Shown: positions 17,598 to 26,940 of the stretch, one piece after another
Position numbering within the stretch: position 1 is the stretch's first letter
Layout of the letters: each line of letters opens with the position of its first letter
Assembly: GCA_965662565.1 (NCBI GenBank)
Contig: CBFIHS010000007.1
Span: 1-64,000 of the forward strand
Direction of reading: 5' to 3'
From: UBA5109 sp965662565
GTDB lineage: Bacteria; Pseudomonadota; Gammaproteobacteria; Pseudomonadales; Pseudohongiellaceae
Length of the DNA: 64,000 nucleotides
Program-made: the position numbers and the translations under genes
The notes under the pieces: generated by a model
Databases searched by the model: none
What the model was told of the DNA's origin: nothing
The model's input: only the letters and a program-made list of their open reading frames with translations

Positions 17598-17711
17598 TGC
17601 TAGCTACTACCCAGGTCTTATAAATATTTCGATGCCAGCATACCTTCTAAATAATGTATCGGCCAAGTTATTCTCGCTATATTCCCCAGTTTTTAGGATA
17701 ATTGCCGGCTT

Positions 17712-17741
17712 TTGAGCTCCCTTTCAAATTAACCTTATAAT
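17712..17741 (+). promoter_or_regulatory. Sigma-70-type promoter for glyQS
   Basis: TTGAGC at 17712-17717 and TATAAT at 17736-17741 are separated by 18 bases. A perfect minus-10 lies 29 bases before the glyQ start codon, and AAAGGAAG follows as the ribosome binding site. Confidence 0.65.
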
Positions 17742-17770
17742 TTAACTACAATAGAAACAAAGGAAGTATT

Positions 17771-18721
17771 TTGAGCAAAAAAGCGAACACTGAGACTTCT
17801 ACTTTTCAGGGACTAATCTTAGCTTTGCAACGGTTTTGGGCAGAGCAGGGCTGTGTAATTGTGCAGCCTCTCGATTTAGAAGTTGGCGCTGGTACTTTTC
17901 ATCCTTCTACTTTTTTAAGGGCGATTGGCCCTGAAAGCTGGAATACTGCTTATGTTCAACCATGCCGAAGGCCAACTGATGGACGCTATGGTGAAAACCC
18001 AATGCGCCTCCAACACTATTACCAATTTCAAGTAATCTTAAAGCCATCTCCCTTAAATATTCAGGATTTGTATTTAAATTCACTTAAATACATAGGAATT
18101 GATGTTAATGTGCACGACATTCGCTTTGTCGAAGACAACTGGGAGTCACCAACATTAGGTGCTTGGGGCCTTGGCTGGGAAGTATGGCTAAATGGTATGG
18201 AAGTTACCCAGTTTACCTACTTCCAACAAGTTGGCGGCCTTGAGTGCTATCCTGTCAGTGGTGAGATTACCTATGGTCTTGAACGCCTTGCTATGTATCT
18301 CCAAGGCGTTGATTCAATTTACGATATTGTTTGGGCAAAAACACCTGCTGGCGAAGTAACTTATGGCGACGTTTTTCATCAAAACGAAGTTGAAATGTCT
18401 GCATTTAATTTTGAACATGCGGACATAGACAGTCTGTTTAGCAATTTTGATGATTGTGAAAAGCAGTGCCAATCATTAATTGAAAATAAACTTGTTTTGC
18501 CAGCATATGAGCAAGTTCTAAAAGCATCCCATTTTTTCAATTTACTTGATGCACGTTCAGCTATTTCTGTCACCGAAAGACAACGATTTATCTTAAGAGT
18601 AAGAACTCTTGCTCGGCTTGTAGCTGAGGCCTATTTCAATTCCAGAGCCAAACTTGGTTTCCCGCTAGCAACTGAAACTTTAAAAGCGGAATTTTTAGAA
18701 AAAGAAAAGGAGCAGAAATAA
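17771..18721 (+). CDS. glyQ: Glycyl-tRNA synthetase alpha subunit
   Basis: 316 residues, the catalytic subunit of the tetrameric (alpha2beta2) glycyl-tRNA synthetase. The opening TFQGLILALQRFWAEQGC and the VGAGTFHPSTFLRAIGPE, PCRRPTDGRYGENP and GLERLAMYLQGV segments are class II signature regions of GlyQ. The start is TTG at 17771, with AGGAAG a few bases upstream and no nearby ATG that keeps the conserved N-terminus. glyS follows after three bases. The order glyQ-glyS-gmhB-plsC looks like one operon running to the terminator at 22072. Confidence 0.98.
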   Translation: MSKKANTETSTFQGLILALQRFWAEQGCVIVQPLDLEVGAGTFHPSTFLRAIGPESWNTAYVQPCRRPTDGRYGENPMRLQHYYQFQVILKPSPLNIQDLYLNSLKYIGIDVNVHDIRFVEDNWESPTLGAWGLGWEVWLNGMEVTQFTYFQQVGGLECYPVSGEITYGLERLAMYLQGVDSIYDIVWAKTPAGEVTYGDVFHQNEVEMSAFNFEHADIDSLFSNFDDCEKQCQSLIENKLVLPAYEQVLKASHFFNLLDARSAISVTERQRFILRVRTLARLVAEAYFNSRAKLGFPLATETLKAEFLEKEKEQK

Positions 18722-18724
18722 CAA

Positions 18725-20800
18725 ATGTCAGCTAAAGATTTACTTATAGAAATCGGCACTGAAGAACTTCCCCCCAAGTCTCTGCTGACACTTTCTCAAG
18801 CTTTTAAGAATGAGTTTGAAAAACTTCTTCAGGCTAGTCATCTCGATTTTAATACCGTTGAAACATTTGCTGCTCCACGCCGACTTGCATTAAAAATCAA
18901 AAACCTAAGCACTAAACAAAACGATCTTAGTGTTGAACGTTATGGCCCAGCTATTCAAGCTGCATTTGATAAAGACGGTAACCCGACTAAAGCCGCTGAA
19001 GGCTTTGCCCGCTCATGTAATGTTTCTGTAACTGAATTGGATCAAAAAGATGACGGCAAGGCCGTTAAATTATTTTTCTCTGCTACAAAACCTGGCGCAA
19101 ATACAGTTGATTTAATCCCTGACTTGCTAAAGCAAGCGCTTAACTCTCTACCTATTCCCAAAAAAATGAGGTGGGGAAGTTCACGTGAAGAATTTGTTCG
19201 ACCTGTTCACTGGGTCGTTTTACTTTTCGGCGATGAGCTTATCCCAGCCAGCATTCTAGGAGTACAAAGTGATTCTTTTTCTTATGGACATAGATTTCAT
19301 CATCCTGAAAAAATTGAGCTCTCTACCACCGATGATTATCCAACTTTACTTAGTCAAAAAGGTTTTGTTGAGCCATCTTTCGCAGTTCGTAAAGAGCTCA
19401 TTAACAAGCTAATACTACAAGAAGCCAATTCAATTTCTGCAACAGCAATCATTGATCAGGCACTTTTAGACGAAGTTACCGCTCTCGTTGAGTGGCCCGT
19501 AGCTTTATTAGGTAGTTTTGATAAGGATTATCTAGATGTTCCCAAAGAAGCAATTATTTCTTCTCTTAAAGCCCATCAAAAATGTTTTTATTTATTAAAT
19601 GACAAAGAACAATTATTGCCAAATTTTATCACCATTAGTAATTTGGTTAGCACAAATACTCCTCTTGTTATTCAAGGTAATGAAAAAGTTATTGGGCCTC
19701 GTCTAGCTGACGCAGCTTTCTTTTTTAATCAAGATAAAAAGCAGAAACTTGAATCTAACATTGAAACGCTCAAGCGAGTAATTTTTCAAAAAGAACTTGG
19801 TTCTGTTTATGAGAAATCTTCTCGAGTTAGAAATCTTTCTATCTATATTTCCAATCACCTCAATTTCAAAACTGATCTGGCAGCAAGAGCGGCTGAACTG
19901 TCTAAATGTGATTTACTAAGCAATATGGTTGGAGAGTTTGCCGACTTACAGGGAGTAATGGGGCGTTACTATGCTCTCAATGATGGAGAAGACTCAGAAG
20001 TTGCTGCAGCTATTGAAGAACAATATTTACCACGTTTCGCAGGTGATATTCTTCCTTCTACAGAAACTGGAATTGTCTTAGCTTTATCCGAGCGGATCGA
20101 TACTATTGTTGGCTTGTTCGGTATTGGACAGCCTCCAACAGGATCAAAAGACCCTTTTGCTCTGCGCCGAGCTGCTTTGGGTGTACTAAGAATAATTCTT
20201 GAAAAACAAATACCGTTAAACCTTGGTGATTGTATTTCTCATTCAATACAAAGTTTCGACAATTTACCTGCTCTAGAGGGCCTTCATAAGAAAGTTAATG
20301 ATTTTATTTATGACCGCTTAAAAGCTTATTACGCAGATCTCGGCATTGATGCTAAAGTTTTCCAAGCAGTTGATGCAGTAAGGCCTCAAAATCCACTGCA
20401 GTTTGATCAACAATTAAAAGCCGTCAATTATTTCTCTAAATTACCTGAAGCCGAATCACTTTCGGCCGCCAATAAACGCGTTTCAAATATTCTGGCCAAG
20501 TTAAACTTATCTTCTGAAACTGCTGTTTCTGAATCACTGCTAACTGAGCCAGCTGAAGTTGAACTTTACCATTCACTAAAACAAGTTTTAGCATCTACTT
20601 CTCCACTAATCGAAGAGCAGCAATATCAACAAGCGCTTGAAGAAATGACTTCTTTACAAACACCTCTCGATAAGTTTTTTGAATCTGTAATGGTGAATGC
20701 GGATGATGCTCACACCAAAAATAATCGGCAAGCCTTACTTTACCAAATACGTCTACTCTTTCTTCAAATTGCTGACATTTCTTTCTTGCAAGCCGCTTAA
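18725..20800 (+). CDS. glyS: Glycyl-tRNA synthetase beta subunit
   Basis: 691 residues, the expected size. The beta subunit binds tRNA-Gly and is needed for aminoacylation by GlyQ. The start AKDLLIEIGTEELPPKSL is diagnostic, and the conserved HD-like and anticodon-binding regions follow (FQKELGSVYEKSSR, YYALNDGEDSEVAAAIEEQY, GIGQPPTGSKDPFALRRAALGV). AGGAG in the 3' end of glyQ serves as the ribosome binding site. gmhB starts two bases after its stop codon. Confidence 0.98.
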   Translation: MSAKDLLIEIGTEELPPKSLLTLSQAFKNEFEKLLQASHLDFNTVETFAAPRRLALKIKNLSTKQNDLSVERYGPAIQAAFDKDGNPTKAAEGFARSCNVSVTELDQKDDGKAVKLFFSATKPGANTVDLIPDLLKQALNSLPIPKKMRWGSSREEFVRPVHWVVLLFGDELIPASILGVQSDSFSYGHRFHHPEKIELSTTDDYPTLLSQKGFVEPSFAVRKELINKLILQEANSISATAIIDQALLDEVTALVEWPVALLGSFDKDYLDVPKEAIISSLKAHQKCFYLLNDKEQLLPNFITISNLVSTNTPLVIQGNEKVIGPRLADAAFFFNQDKKQKLESNIETLKRVIFQKELGSVYEKSSRVRNLSIYISNHLNFKTDLAARAAELSKCDLLSNMVGEFADLQGVMGRYYALNDGEDSEVAAAIEEQYLPRFAGDILPSTETGIVLALSERIDTIVGLFGIGQPPTGSKDPFALRRAALGVLRIILEKQIPLNLGDCISHSIQSFDNLPALEGLHKKVNDFIYDRLKAYYADLGIDAKVFQAVDAVRPQNPLQFDQQLKAVNYFSKLPEAESLSAANKRVSNILAKLNLSSETAVSESLLTEPAEVELYHSLKQVLASTSPLIEEQQYQQALEEMTSLQTPLDKFFESVMVNADDAHTKNNRQALLYQIRLLFLQIADISFLQAA

Positions 20801-20802
20801 AT

Positions 20803-21357
20803 ATGTCAAAACCTTTAGTGATATTGGATCGTGATGGAGTAATCAACCATGACTCCGATAACTATATAAAATCACTAGAGGAATGGATACCAATAGAGGG
20901 AAGCATCAATGCGATCGCCAATCTATCCAAGTCTGGTTTTTTAATCGCTATTGCCACTAACCAATCTGGGTTTGCACGCGGCTTATTTGATGAGTTCACT
21001 CTAGCCAATATGCACTCTTACATGTGTTCACTTGTTGAAGAAGCCGGTGGCCAAGTTGATGGCGTTTTTTTCTGCCCCCACTCTCCAGATGAAGACTGTT
21101 CATGTCGAAAACCAAAGCCTGGTTTATTAGAACAAATAGAGAAAGAGTTCTCTGTATCTGTTACAGGCGCTTACTTTGTTGGTGATAGTGAAAAAGATAT
21201 AGATGTTGCGCTATCCAAATCCTGTATCCCAATTCTCGTTAAAACTGGCAAAGGGAGCAAAACGTTAAAAGCGCTATCAGCCTCAAAATTAAGTTCACTT
21301 ATTATTGTCGAAGACCTTCAATCTGCTGCTGACTACATCCTCAAATCGCAAGCATGA
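20803..21357 (+). CDS. gmhB: D-glycero-beta-D-manno-heptose-1,7-bisphosphate 7-phosphatase
   Basis: 184 residues of the HAD superfamily. The nucleophile and acid/base are Asp9 and Asp11 in ILDRDGVIN. The zinc loop typical of GmhB is complete: Cys91, His93, Cys99 and Cys101 (CPHSPDEDCSC), and GDSEKDIDVA carries the Mg2+ aspartates. It makes heptose-1-phosphate for the ADP-heptose of the LPS inner core. It is tightly coupled to glyS upstream and to the acyltransferase downstream. Confidence 0.96.
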   Translation: MSKPLVILDRDGVINHDSDNYIKSLEEWIPIEGSINAIANLSKSGFLIAIATNQSGFARGLFDEFTLANMHSYMCSLVEEAGGQVDGVFFCPHSPDEDCSCRKPKPGLLEQIEKEFSVSVTGAYFVGDSEKDIDVALSKSCIPILVKTGKGSKTLKALSASKLSSLIIVEDLQSAADYILKSQA

Positions 21358-21367
21358 AATCATACTT

Positions 21368-22075
21368 ATGAAAACTCCATTTCTTTTTTTTCGGTCAACC
21401 CTATTTTATTTTGGTTTCTACAGTTCATTGATCATTTATGCTTGCTTGTGCTTGATAGTTTGCCCTTTCTTGTCACTTACCCAACGCTATAAATTTTGTA
21501 TTCTATGGAATCGCTTCACTATGTTTTGGTTAGGTATTACTTGTAACATCACTGTTAAGGTTGATGGGCTACAAAATATTCCGAAACAAGCTGTGGTGAT
21601 TCTAAGCAATCATCAAAGCCCTTGGGAAACCATATATTTTTATTCTTTATTTACACCTGTTGCCGCCATTTTAAAAAAAGAGCTTCTTAGTATCCCGTTT
21701 TTCGGATGGGCTTTAGCTCTGCTCAAACCCATAGCGATTGACCGAAAACGAAAACTTACTGCAAGACAGGCAATTTTGGATCAAGGCTCCGCTAGGCTGG
21801 ATTCCGGTATTTCGATATTGATTTTCCCAGAAGGCACTAGGGTAAGCGTTGGTGACAAAAAGAAGTTTCAGACTGGTGGTGCGGTCTTAGCCATAGACTG
21901 TGGATATGATGTTTTACCAGTTGCACATAATGCTGGTGAGCATTGGCCTGCACGTCAGTTTCTCAAATATCCTGGCACCATTAAGGTAGTAGTTGGCCCC
22001 ATAAAGGCCACTGAAGGATATACACCTCGTGAACTGACCCAAGAAGTAGAAGACTGGATTGCTAAAACAAAATGA
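21368..22075 (+). CDS. 1-acyl-sn-glycerol-3-phosphate acyltransferase (PlsC family)
   Basis: 235 residues with N-terminal membrane helices. The acyltransferase motifs are visible: SNHQSPWET (a variant of NHxxxxD with Glu), the KKELLSIPFFGWAL segment, the IDRKRK block and FPEGTR. It acylates lysophosphatidic acid or a related lysolipid at the inner membrane. I start it at the ATG at 21368; an in-frame TTG at 21305 would overlap gmhB by 53 bases and is unlikely. In Pseudomonas a homologous gene (lptA/plsC-like) occupies the same slot beside gyrB and gmhB. Its stop codon lies inside the terminator stem. Confidence 0.93.
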   Translation: MKTPFLFFRSTLFYFGFYSSLIIYACLCLIVCPFLSLTQRYKFCILWNRFTMFWLGITCNITVKVDGLQNIPKQAVVILSNHQSPWETIYFYSLFTPVAAILKKELLSIPFFGWALALLKPIAIDRKRKLTARQAILDQGSARLDSGISILIFPEGTRVSVGDKKKFQTGGAVLAIDCGYDVLPVAHNAGEHWPARQFLKYPGTIKVVVGPIKATEGYTPRELTQEVEDWIAKTK

Positions 22076-22104
22076 GCATATGTTGTGCATATGCTCATTT
22101 TTTT
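22072..22104. terminator. Bidirectional intrinsic terminator between plsC and gyrB
   Basis: An 11-base perfect stem, ATGAGCATATG (22072-22082) paired with 22088-22098 around the loop TTGTG, is followed by seven T on the plus strand. On the minus strand the same stem is followed by TTTTGTTTT, so it can stop both convergent transcripts. The plsC stop codon TGA is at 22073-22075, within the stem. Confidence 0.9.
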
Positions 22105-22121
22105 AAAGCTACTTTTGATAC

Positions 22122-24539
22122 TTAAATATCTAAGTTTGCTACAGTTAGTGCGTTTTCTTCGATAAAATCCCTTCTCGGCTCTACTTGATCGCCCATTAGG
22201 GTTGCAAACAGTTGATCTGCAGCCATTGCATCTTCAACTCCTACTTGTAACATTCGTCTAAAGGCAGGGTCCATAGTGGTCTCCCAGAGCTGACCAGGGT
22301 TCATTTCTCCCAAGCCTTTATAACGTTGCAGATAATAACCTCTCATACCTTCTGCCATCAGCCACTCTAGCGCTTCTCTGAAGCTTTTCGCTTCATGTTT
22401 CTTGTCGCCCCTTTGAACATAGGCGCCTTTCTCAAAAAGCCCCTCTAAGGAGCTTCCTAGCTCATAGATTTCTTTATAATCCTGAGAGCTAAAAAACTCT
22501 GGAGTTATAGTGGCTTTTCGTTTAACACCATGAATTGTAGATGTTATTAGCGGCTCGTATATTTTTTCTTCCTCGTCAAACTTCGTAGAGAAAACATACA
22601 AAGCTCCAGAAACATTTGCCTCAGCCACTTTTGCCTGTAAAGCCTCTACCCAGGCTTGAACCTGCCCTTCTGAAGCCATTCCTGAAGTACTGAGTTGCGG
22701 CAGGGCTACAAGCGCCTGTAAGACCTCTTCCGGGTAGTGCTGAGAATGTCGTTTGATGACCCTTTGTACTTTACGATATCGACTTACGAGCTGCTCTAAT
22801 GCTTCTCCGCTAATTGCTGGCGATCCCTCATTCACAAATAACGCGGCGTCATCCAAAGCGATCTGAGTTTGAAACTGTGCTAACTCTTCTTCATCTTTAA
22901 GGTACTGTTCTTGTTTTCCTTTTCTAACCTTGTAGAGAGGAGGTTGTGCAATATAAACATAGCCTCTCTCTATAAGCTCACGCATTTGCCTAAAGAAAAA
23001 AGTCAGCAGCAACGTTCTAATATGTGAACCGTCAACATCTGCATCCGTCATAATAATTATGCTGTGATAACGCAAGGTATCCGGGTTAAATTCTTCAGCA
23101 CCGATTCCACAACCCAAAGCCTTAATTAAAGTGCCAATTTCAGCCGAACTAAGCATTTTATCAAAGCGGGCTTTCTCGACATTTAGGATCTTTCCTTTTA
23201 AAGGGAGAATAGCCTGATTTTTTCGATTTCTTCCCTGTTTAGCAGAGCCACCAGCAGAATCTCCCTCCACTATATATATTTCTGAAAGTGCAGGATCTTT
23301 TTCCTGACAATCAGCTAGTTTGCCAGGCAAACCTGCGATATCTAGCGCGCCTTTTCGTCTGGTCATTTCTCTAGCTTTACGAGCCGCTTCTCTTGCTCTA
23401 GCAGCATCTAGCATTTTATTAACAATGCTTTTTGCTTCTTGAGGGTTCTCCATCAGGTAATCAGAAAAATGTTTCCCCATTTCCTGCTCGACAGCAGTTT
23501 TCACTTCTGAGGAGACCAGTTTATCTTTGGTTTGTGAAGAAAACTTTGGATCAGGCACTTTAACCGAAATAATAGCCGTTAAGCCCTCTCTAGCATCATC
23601 ACCCGAGGTGGTAACATCTTTAAGTTTTTTATTTTCTAGTTCTTTATCAATATAGGATTTGAGAACTCTTGTTAAAGCCCCTCGGAAACCCGCTATATGT
23701 GTCCCGCCATCCCTTTGCGGAATGTTGTTTGTGTATGGATATATATTTTCCTGATATCCATCATTCCACTGCATAGCGACCTCTATGCCAATACCGTCAT
23801 TTGTGTCTGCTGAAAAATGGAACACTTTATTAATGCCCGTTTTATTCTGGTTTAAGTAATCTACAAATGCTCTGAGGCCACCCTCATACATGAAAGTTTC
23901 TGTTTTATCCGTTCTCTCATCACTGAGCTCGATACAAATTCCTGCATTTAAGAAGGCCAGCTCTCTGAGCTTTTTAGCTAATATTTCATAGTGAAACTCT
24001 ATGTTTGTAAAAGTATCAACTGAGGGTTTAAAGTGACACTTCGTGCCAGTTACATCTGTCTTACCAGTAACTTCAAGCGGCTTTTGAGGCACACCATGAT
24101 GATAAGTCTGTTCAAAAACTTCACCACCTCTATTAATTGTGAGTTTTAAATATGAAGACAATGCGTTTACAACGGAAACCCCAACCCCATGCAAGCCACC
24201 AGAAACCTTATAGCTGTTATCATCAAATTTACCTCCAGCATGGAGCACCGTCATTATCACTTCTGCAGCTGAAACACCCTCTTCATGAATTTCTGTGGGG
24301 ATTCCCCTACCATTATCGGAAACACTAACAGTTTCATCACTATGGATTACAACCTTAATTAAATCGCAATGCCCAGCTAAAGCTTCATCAATTGAATTAT
24401 CAACTAGCTCAAAAACCATATGATGCAAACCAGTGCCATCATCTGTATCACCAATATACATGCCTGGTCTTTTACGCACAGCATCCAAGCCTTTTAAGAC
24501 TTTAATGCTCGACGAATCATAGCTGTTTTCTTCTGTCAT
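22122..24539 (-). CDS. gyrB: DNA gyrase subunit B
   Basis: 805 residues, the long gammaproteobacterial form that includes the extra insertion in the C-terminal half. GHKL ATPase motifs are present (ELVDNSIDEALAGHC, DNGRGIPTEIHEEG, HAGGKFDDNSYKVSGGLHGVG). The TOPRIM domain has EGDSAGGSAKQGRNRKNQAI and the metal-binding DADVDGSHI. The C-terminal GLGEMNPGQLWETTMDP is the usual GyrA-contact motif. Together with GyrA it introduces negative supercoils. Last gene of the dnaA-dnaN-recF-gyrB block, 131 bases after recF; that gap shows no terminator. Confidence 0.99.
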   Translation of the reverse strand: MTEENSYDSSSIKVLKGLDAVRKRPGMYIGDTDDGTGLHHMVFELVDNSIDEALAGHCDLIKVVIHSDETVSVSDNGRGIPTEIHEEGVSAAEVIMTVLHAGGKFDDNSYKVSGGLHGVGVSVVNALSSYLKLTINRGGEVFEQTYHHGVPQKPLEVTGKTDVTGTKCHFKPSVDTFTNIEFHYEILAKKLRELAFLNAGICIELSDERTDKTETFMYEGGLRAFVDYLNQNKTGINKVFHFSADTNDGIGIEVAMQWNDGYQENIYPYTNNIPQRDGGTHIAGFRGALTRVLKSYIDKELENKKLKDVTTSGDDAREGLTAIISVKVPDPKFSSQTKDKLVSSEVKTAVEQEMGKHFSDYLMENPQEAKSIVNKMLDAARAREAARKAREMTRRKGALDIAGLPGKLADCQEKDPALSEIYIVEGDSAGGSAKQGRNRKNQAILPLKGKILNVEKARFDKMLSSAEIGTLIKALGCGIGAEEFNPDTLRYHSIIIMTDADVDGSHIRTLLLTFFFRQMRELIERGYVYIAQPPLYKVRKGKQEQYLKDEEELAQFQTQIALDDAALFVNEGSPAISGEALEQLVSRYRKVQRVIKRHSQHYPEEVLQALVALPQLSTSGMASEGQVQAWVEALQAKVAEANVSGALYVFSTKFDEEEKIYEPLITSTIHGVKRKATITPEFFSSQDYKEIYELGSSLEGLFEKGAYVQRGDKKHEAKSFREALEWLMAEGMRGYYLQRYKGLGEMNPGQLWETTMDPAFRRMLQVGVEDAMAADQLFATLMGDQVEPRRDFIEENALTVANLDI

Positions 24540-24670
24540 AAAACTTCCCCAACCCTAACTAAATAACAAGGCTTAAAGCTCAACCACACTATCGGTCTGC
24601 ACCTTTTATCCTTACGACTTTCTATGTGCTTCTCTCTACTTTTGCAAAATTACAAACTTTTTAACGCCAA

Positions 24671-25753
24671 TTAATTGGCCATTATTTTACCATGTTCCAC
24701 GTGAAACAGCTTCACTTCTTTCGAATTTTCAATAGGCTTAAGCAAGTGATCTAGCTCAATACCAGTTACAAAAACTTGATCACCAAAATCTTTGAGCAAA
24801 GACAATACTTTGTCTCTATTGGCGCTGTCTAACTCTGCCGGAAGATCATCGATTAAATACACACAGCTGGTGTTATTAATACTTTTGAGCAATCTTGACT
24901 GAGCGAGCTTCATTGCAATAACAAGAAGCTTTTGTTGGCCTCTAGAAAGAAGGCCTGCCGCTGGTTCTGACATTATTTGCAGCAAGATATCAGCACGATG
25001 AGGCCCGGAAACTGTATGCCCATAACGCTTGTCTCTATCAAAATTACGGTTGAGAACCTCACCAAGGTCCACACCATCATCCCAACCCCTAGAATAGCTC
25101 AGCTCAAAACCATCTAGCGGGAGGAGAGCAGGCATTACTTCTAACAAGGCTTTTTGATATTGCTCAATGTAGTTGCGCCTAAACTCATCTACCCGTTCTG
25201 CGTGTTTTGACAGCTCTTTGTTCCAAGGATCTATCTCGCTAGGATCAACTTGTTTTTTAGCTTTTAAAAGCGCATTTCTGCTAGCCAAAGCCTTTTGCAT
25301 TTTACGCCAGCTTTCTATAAAGGAGTGTTCCACGTGAAACACACCCCAATCTAAAAAACTTCTGCGTACAGATGGGCTGCCTTCTAAAATCTTAAAAGCA
25401 TCAGCATTTAAGAGTTGCAAAGGGATTTTTTCAGCCAATGCGGCGCTGCTCTTTACTCTTTTTCCGCTAATTTGAATATCTTGGACACCAGATCTTGTTC
25501 TACTATAGCCAAGCCTTGTTTTGTCAGTAAGCTCACCATAAATGACACACTGATCAGCACCATTTTGGATTATTGGAGTTTTTGTACCACTCCGGAAAGT
25601 TTTAGCGCGGCCGAGAAGGTGAATTGATTCTAATATTGATGTTTTTCCACTGCCATTTTCACCAAAAATTAGATTAAATTGGCTTGAAGCCTCAATTTTA
25701 ACAGATTCCAAGTTCCGCAAATTAGTTATGCTCAGTTTGTTTAAAATTGGCAT
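24671..25753 (-). CDS. recF: DNA replication and repair protein RecF
   Basis: 360 residues, an SMC-like ATPase that helps load RecA at gaps. Walker A is FGENGSGKTSILE, the ABC signature is LLSRGQQKLLVIAM, and Walker B is CVYLIDDLPAELD. The peptide Phe-His-Val-Glu-His occurs twice, at about residue 140 (GVFHVEHSF) and near the C-terminus (LFHVEHGK). At both places the DNA is a 16-base parS-like site, so coding and segregation signals overlap. It begins 41 bases after dnaN. Confidence 0.98.
   Translation of the reverse strand: MPILNKLSITNLRNLESVKIEASSQFNLIFGENGSGKTSILESIHLLGRAKTFRSGTKTPIIQNGADQCVIYGELTDKTRLGYSRTRSGVQDIQISGKRVKSSAALAEKIPLQLLNADAFKILEGSPSVRRSFLDWGVFHVEHSFIESWRKMQKALASRNALLKAKKQVDPSEIDPWNKELSKHAERVDEFRRNYIEQYQKALLEVMPALLPLDGFELSYSRGWDDGVDLGEVLNRNFDRDKRYGHTVSGPHRADILLQIMSEPAAGLLSRGQQKLLVIAMKLAQSRLLKSINNTSCVYLIDDLPAELDSANRDKVLSLLKDFGDQVFVTGIELDHLLKPIENSKEVKLFHVEHGKIMAN
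24693..24708. other. parS: parS-like ParB-binding site, copy 1
   Basis: TGTTCCACGTGAAACA. This differs by one base from the perfect Bacillus palindrome TGTTTCACGTGAAACA and by one from the Pseudomonas form TGTTCCACGTGGAACA. It is inside the 3' end of recF and lies about 11 kb from parA-parB. ParB should nucleate here and spread for origin segregation. Confidence 0.85.
25326..25341. other. parS: parS-like ParB-binding site, copy 2
   Basis: Exactly the same 16 bases as the site at 24693-24708, in the same orientation, 633 bases away and also within recF. Two identical sites near the origin argue against chance. I saw no third copy in the window, although I searched only by eye for CCACGTG and CACGTGAAAC. 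Confidence 0.85.
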
Positions 25754-25794
25754 TTATTGCATAAGGCTATTCTATTTATTGCTTGCGTTTTGTT

Positions 25795-26898
25795 TTAAAG
25801 GCGCATTGGCATAACAACATATACGGCACTGCTTCCATCAACCCCTTGTAATAAGGCGCTGCTATTAGGGTCTGAAACAATAATCTCGATTGTTTCAGTA
25901 TCCACAACCGTCAAAACATCTACTAAATAACTAACATTAAAGCCAATTTCTAATGAGTCACCTTTATATTCAACCGCAACAATTTCTTCAGCCTCTTCTT
26001 GTTCTGGGTTATTTGCAAGGATCTTGATCTCATCATCTAAGAGAGTAAGTCTTATACCACGAAACTTTTCATTAGAAAGAATTGCCGTTCTATTCAGAGA
26101 TTGTCGTAAGGAGTTTCTATCAGCAATAATTGTCTTGTCGCCACCTTTTGGTAAAACCCTATCATAATCAGGGAACTTACCGTCCACCAATTTAGAGGTG
26201 AATGTAAAGTTGCTGGTTCTAGCTCTAATATGATTTGAGCCGATAACCACACTCACACTTTCTTCGCCGTCTGTTAGTAGTCGAGCAAGCTCTAATATGC
26301 CCTTCCTCGGTACAATTACCTGCAATATTTTACTTGCCGGAGTAGCCATATCCTCGGTTTCCATAGCCAGCCGATGGCCGTCAGTAGCTACTAAACGAAG
26401 GTAGTGAGGGCTAACTTCAAACAATAAGCCGTTTAAATAATAGCGCACGTCTTGTTGAGCCATAGCAAAACTGGTGTTGTCTAGCATCTCTTTTAATCTT
26501 TGCTGTTGAACAGCAAACTCTAAAGCTTCTGAAGACTCATCAACACTAGGAAAATCAGAAGGAGGCAATGTAGAAAGAGTAAAACGGCTTCGTCCTGATC
26601 GGATAACGACTTTATTATCATCAACCTCAAATTTAAGGCTGGCACTGTCAGGAAGAGATTTACAAATATCCATAAGTTTTCTTGCAGGGACGGTGACCTC
26701 ACCTCCTTCTGAACCCGGCTCCACTTCAACCCGGCCAACAAGCTCAACCTCTAAATCGGTACCTGTCATAGAGAGTTCATTACCGTCCAAAACCAATAGG
26801 ACATTGGACAACACTGGTAAGGTTTGCCTTCTTTCAACAACGCCAGCAACCAGTTGCAAAGGCTTTATTAATGTTTCGCGGGAAATTTCAAAATGCAT
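25795..26898 (-). CDS. dnaN: DNA polymerase III beta subunit (sliding clamp)
   Basis: 367 residues, the length of the E. coli clamp (366). Three tandem clamp domains are seen, starting MHFEISRETLIKPLQLVAGVVERRQTLPVLSNVLL. The hydrophobic-pocket region DGHRLAMETE and the C-terminal VVMPMRL, which contributes to binding of polymerase and other partners, are intact. It forms the ring that tethers DNA polymerase III. It lies 42 bases after dnaA and before recF in the classical order. Confidence 0.99.
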   Translation of the reverse strand: MHFEISRETLIKPLQLVAGVVERRQTLPVLSNVLLVLDGNELSMTGTDLEVELVGRVEVEPGSEGGEVTVPARKLMDICKSLPDSASLKFEVDDNKVVIRSGRSRFTLSTLPPSDFPSVDESSEALEFAVQQQRLKEMLDNTSFAMAQQDVRYYLNGLLFEVSPHYLRLVATDGHRLAMETEDMATPASKILQVIVPRKGILELARLLTDGEESVSVVIGSNHIRARTSNFTFTSKLVDGKFPDYDRVLPKGGDKTIIADRNSLRQSLNRTAILSNEKFRGIRLTLLDDEIKILANNPEQEEAEEIVAVEYKGDSLEIGFNVSYLVDVLTVVDTETIEIIVSDPNSSALLQGVDGSSAVYVVMPMRL

Positions 26899-26940
26899 GG
26901 CTATTCTCTTCAGTCTGGTTATCAGTTGTAAGTCGGGTTT

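Noticed and set aside
19180..19195. CACGTGAAG word in glyS as a third parS site
   Set aside because: Only the central CACGTG and a few flanking bases match; four or more of the 16 positions differ from the two recF sites.
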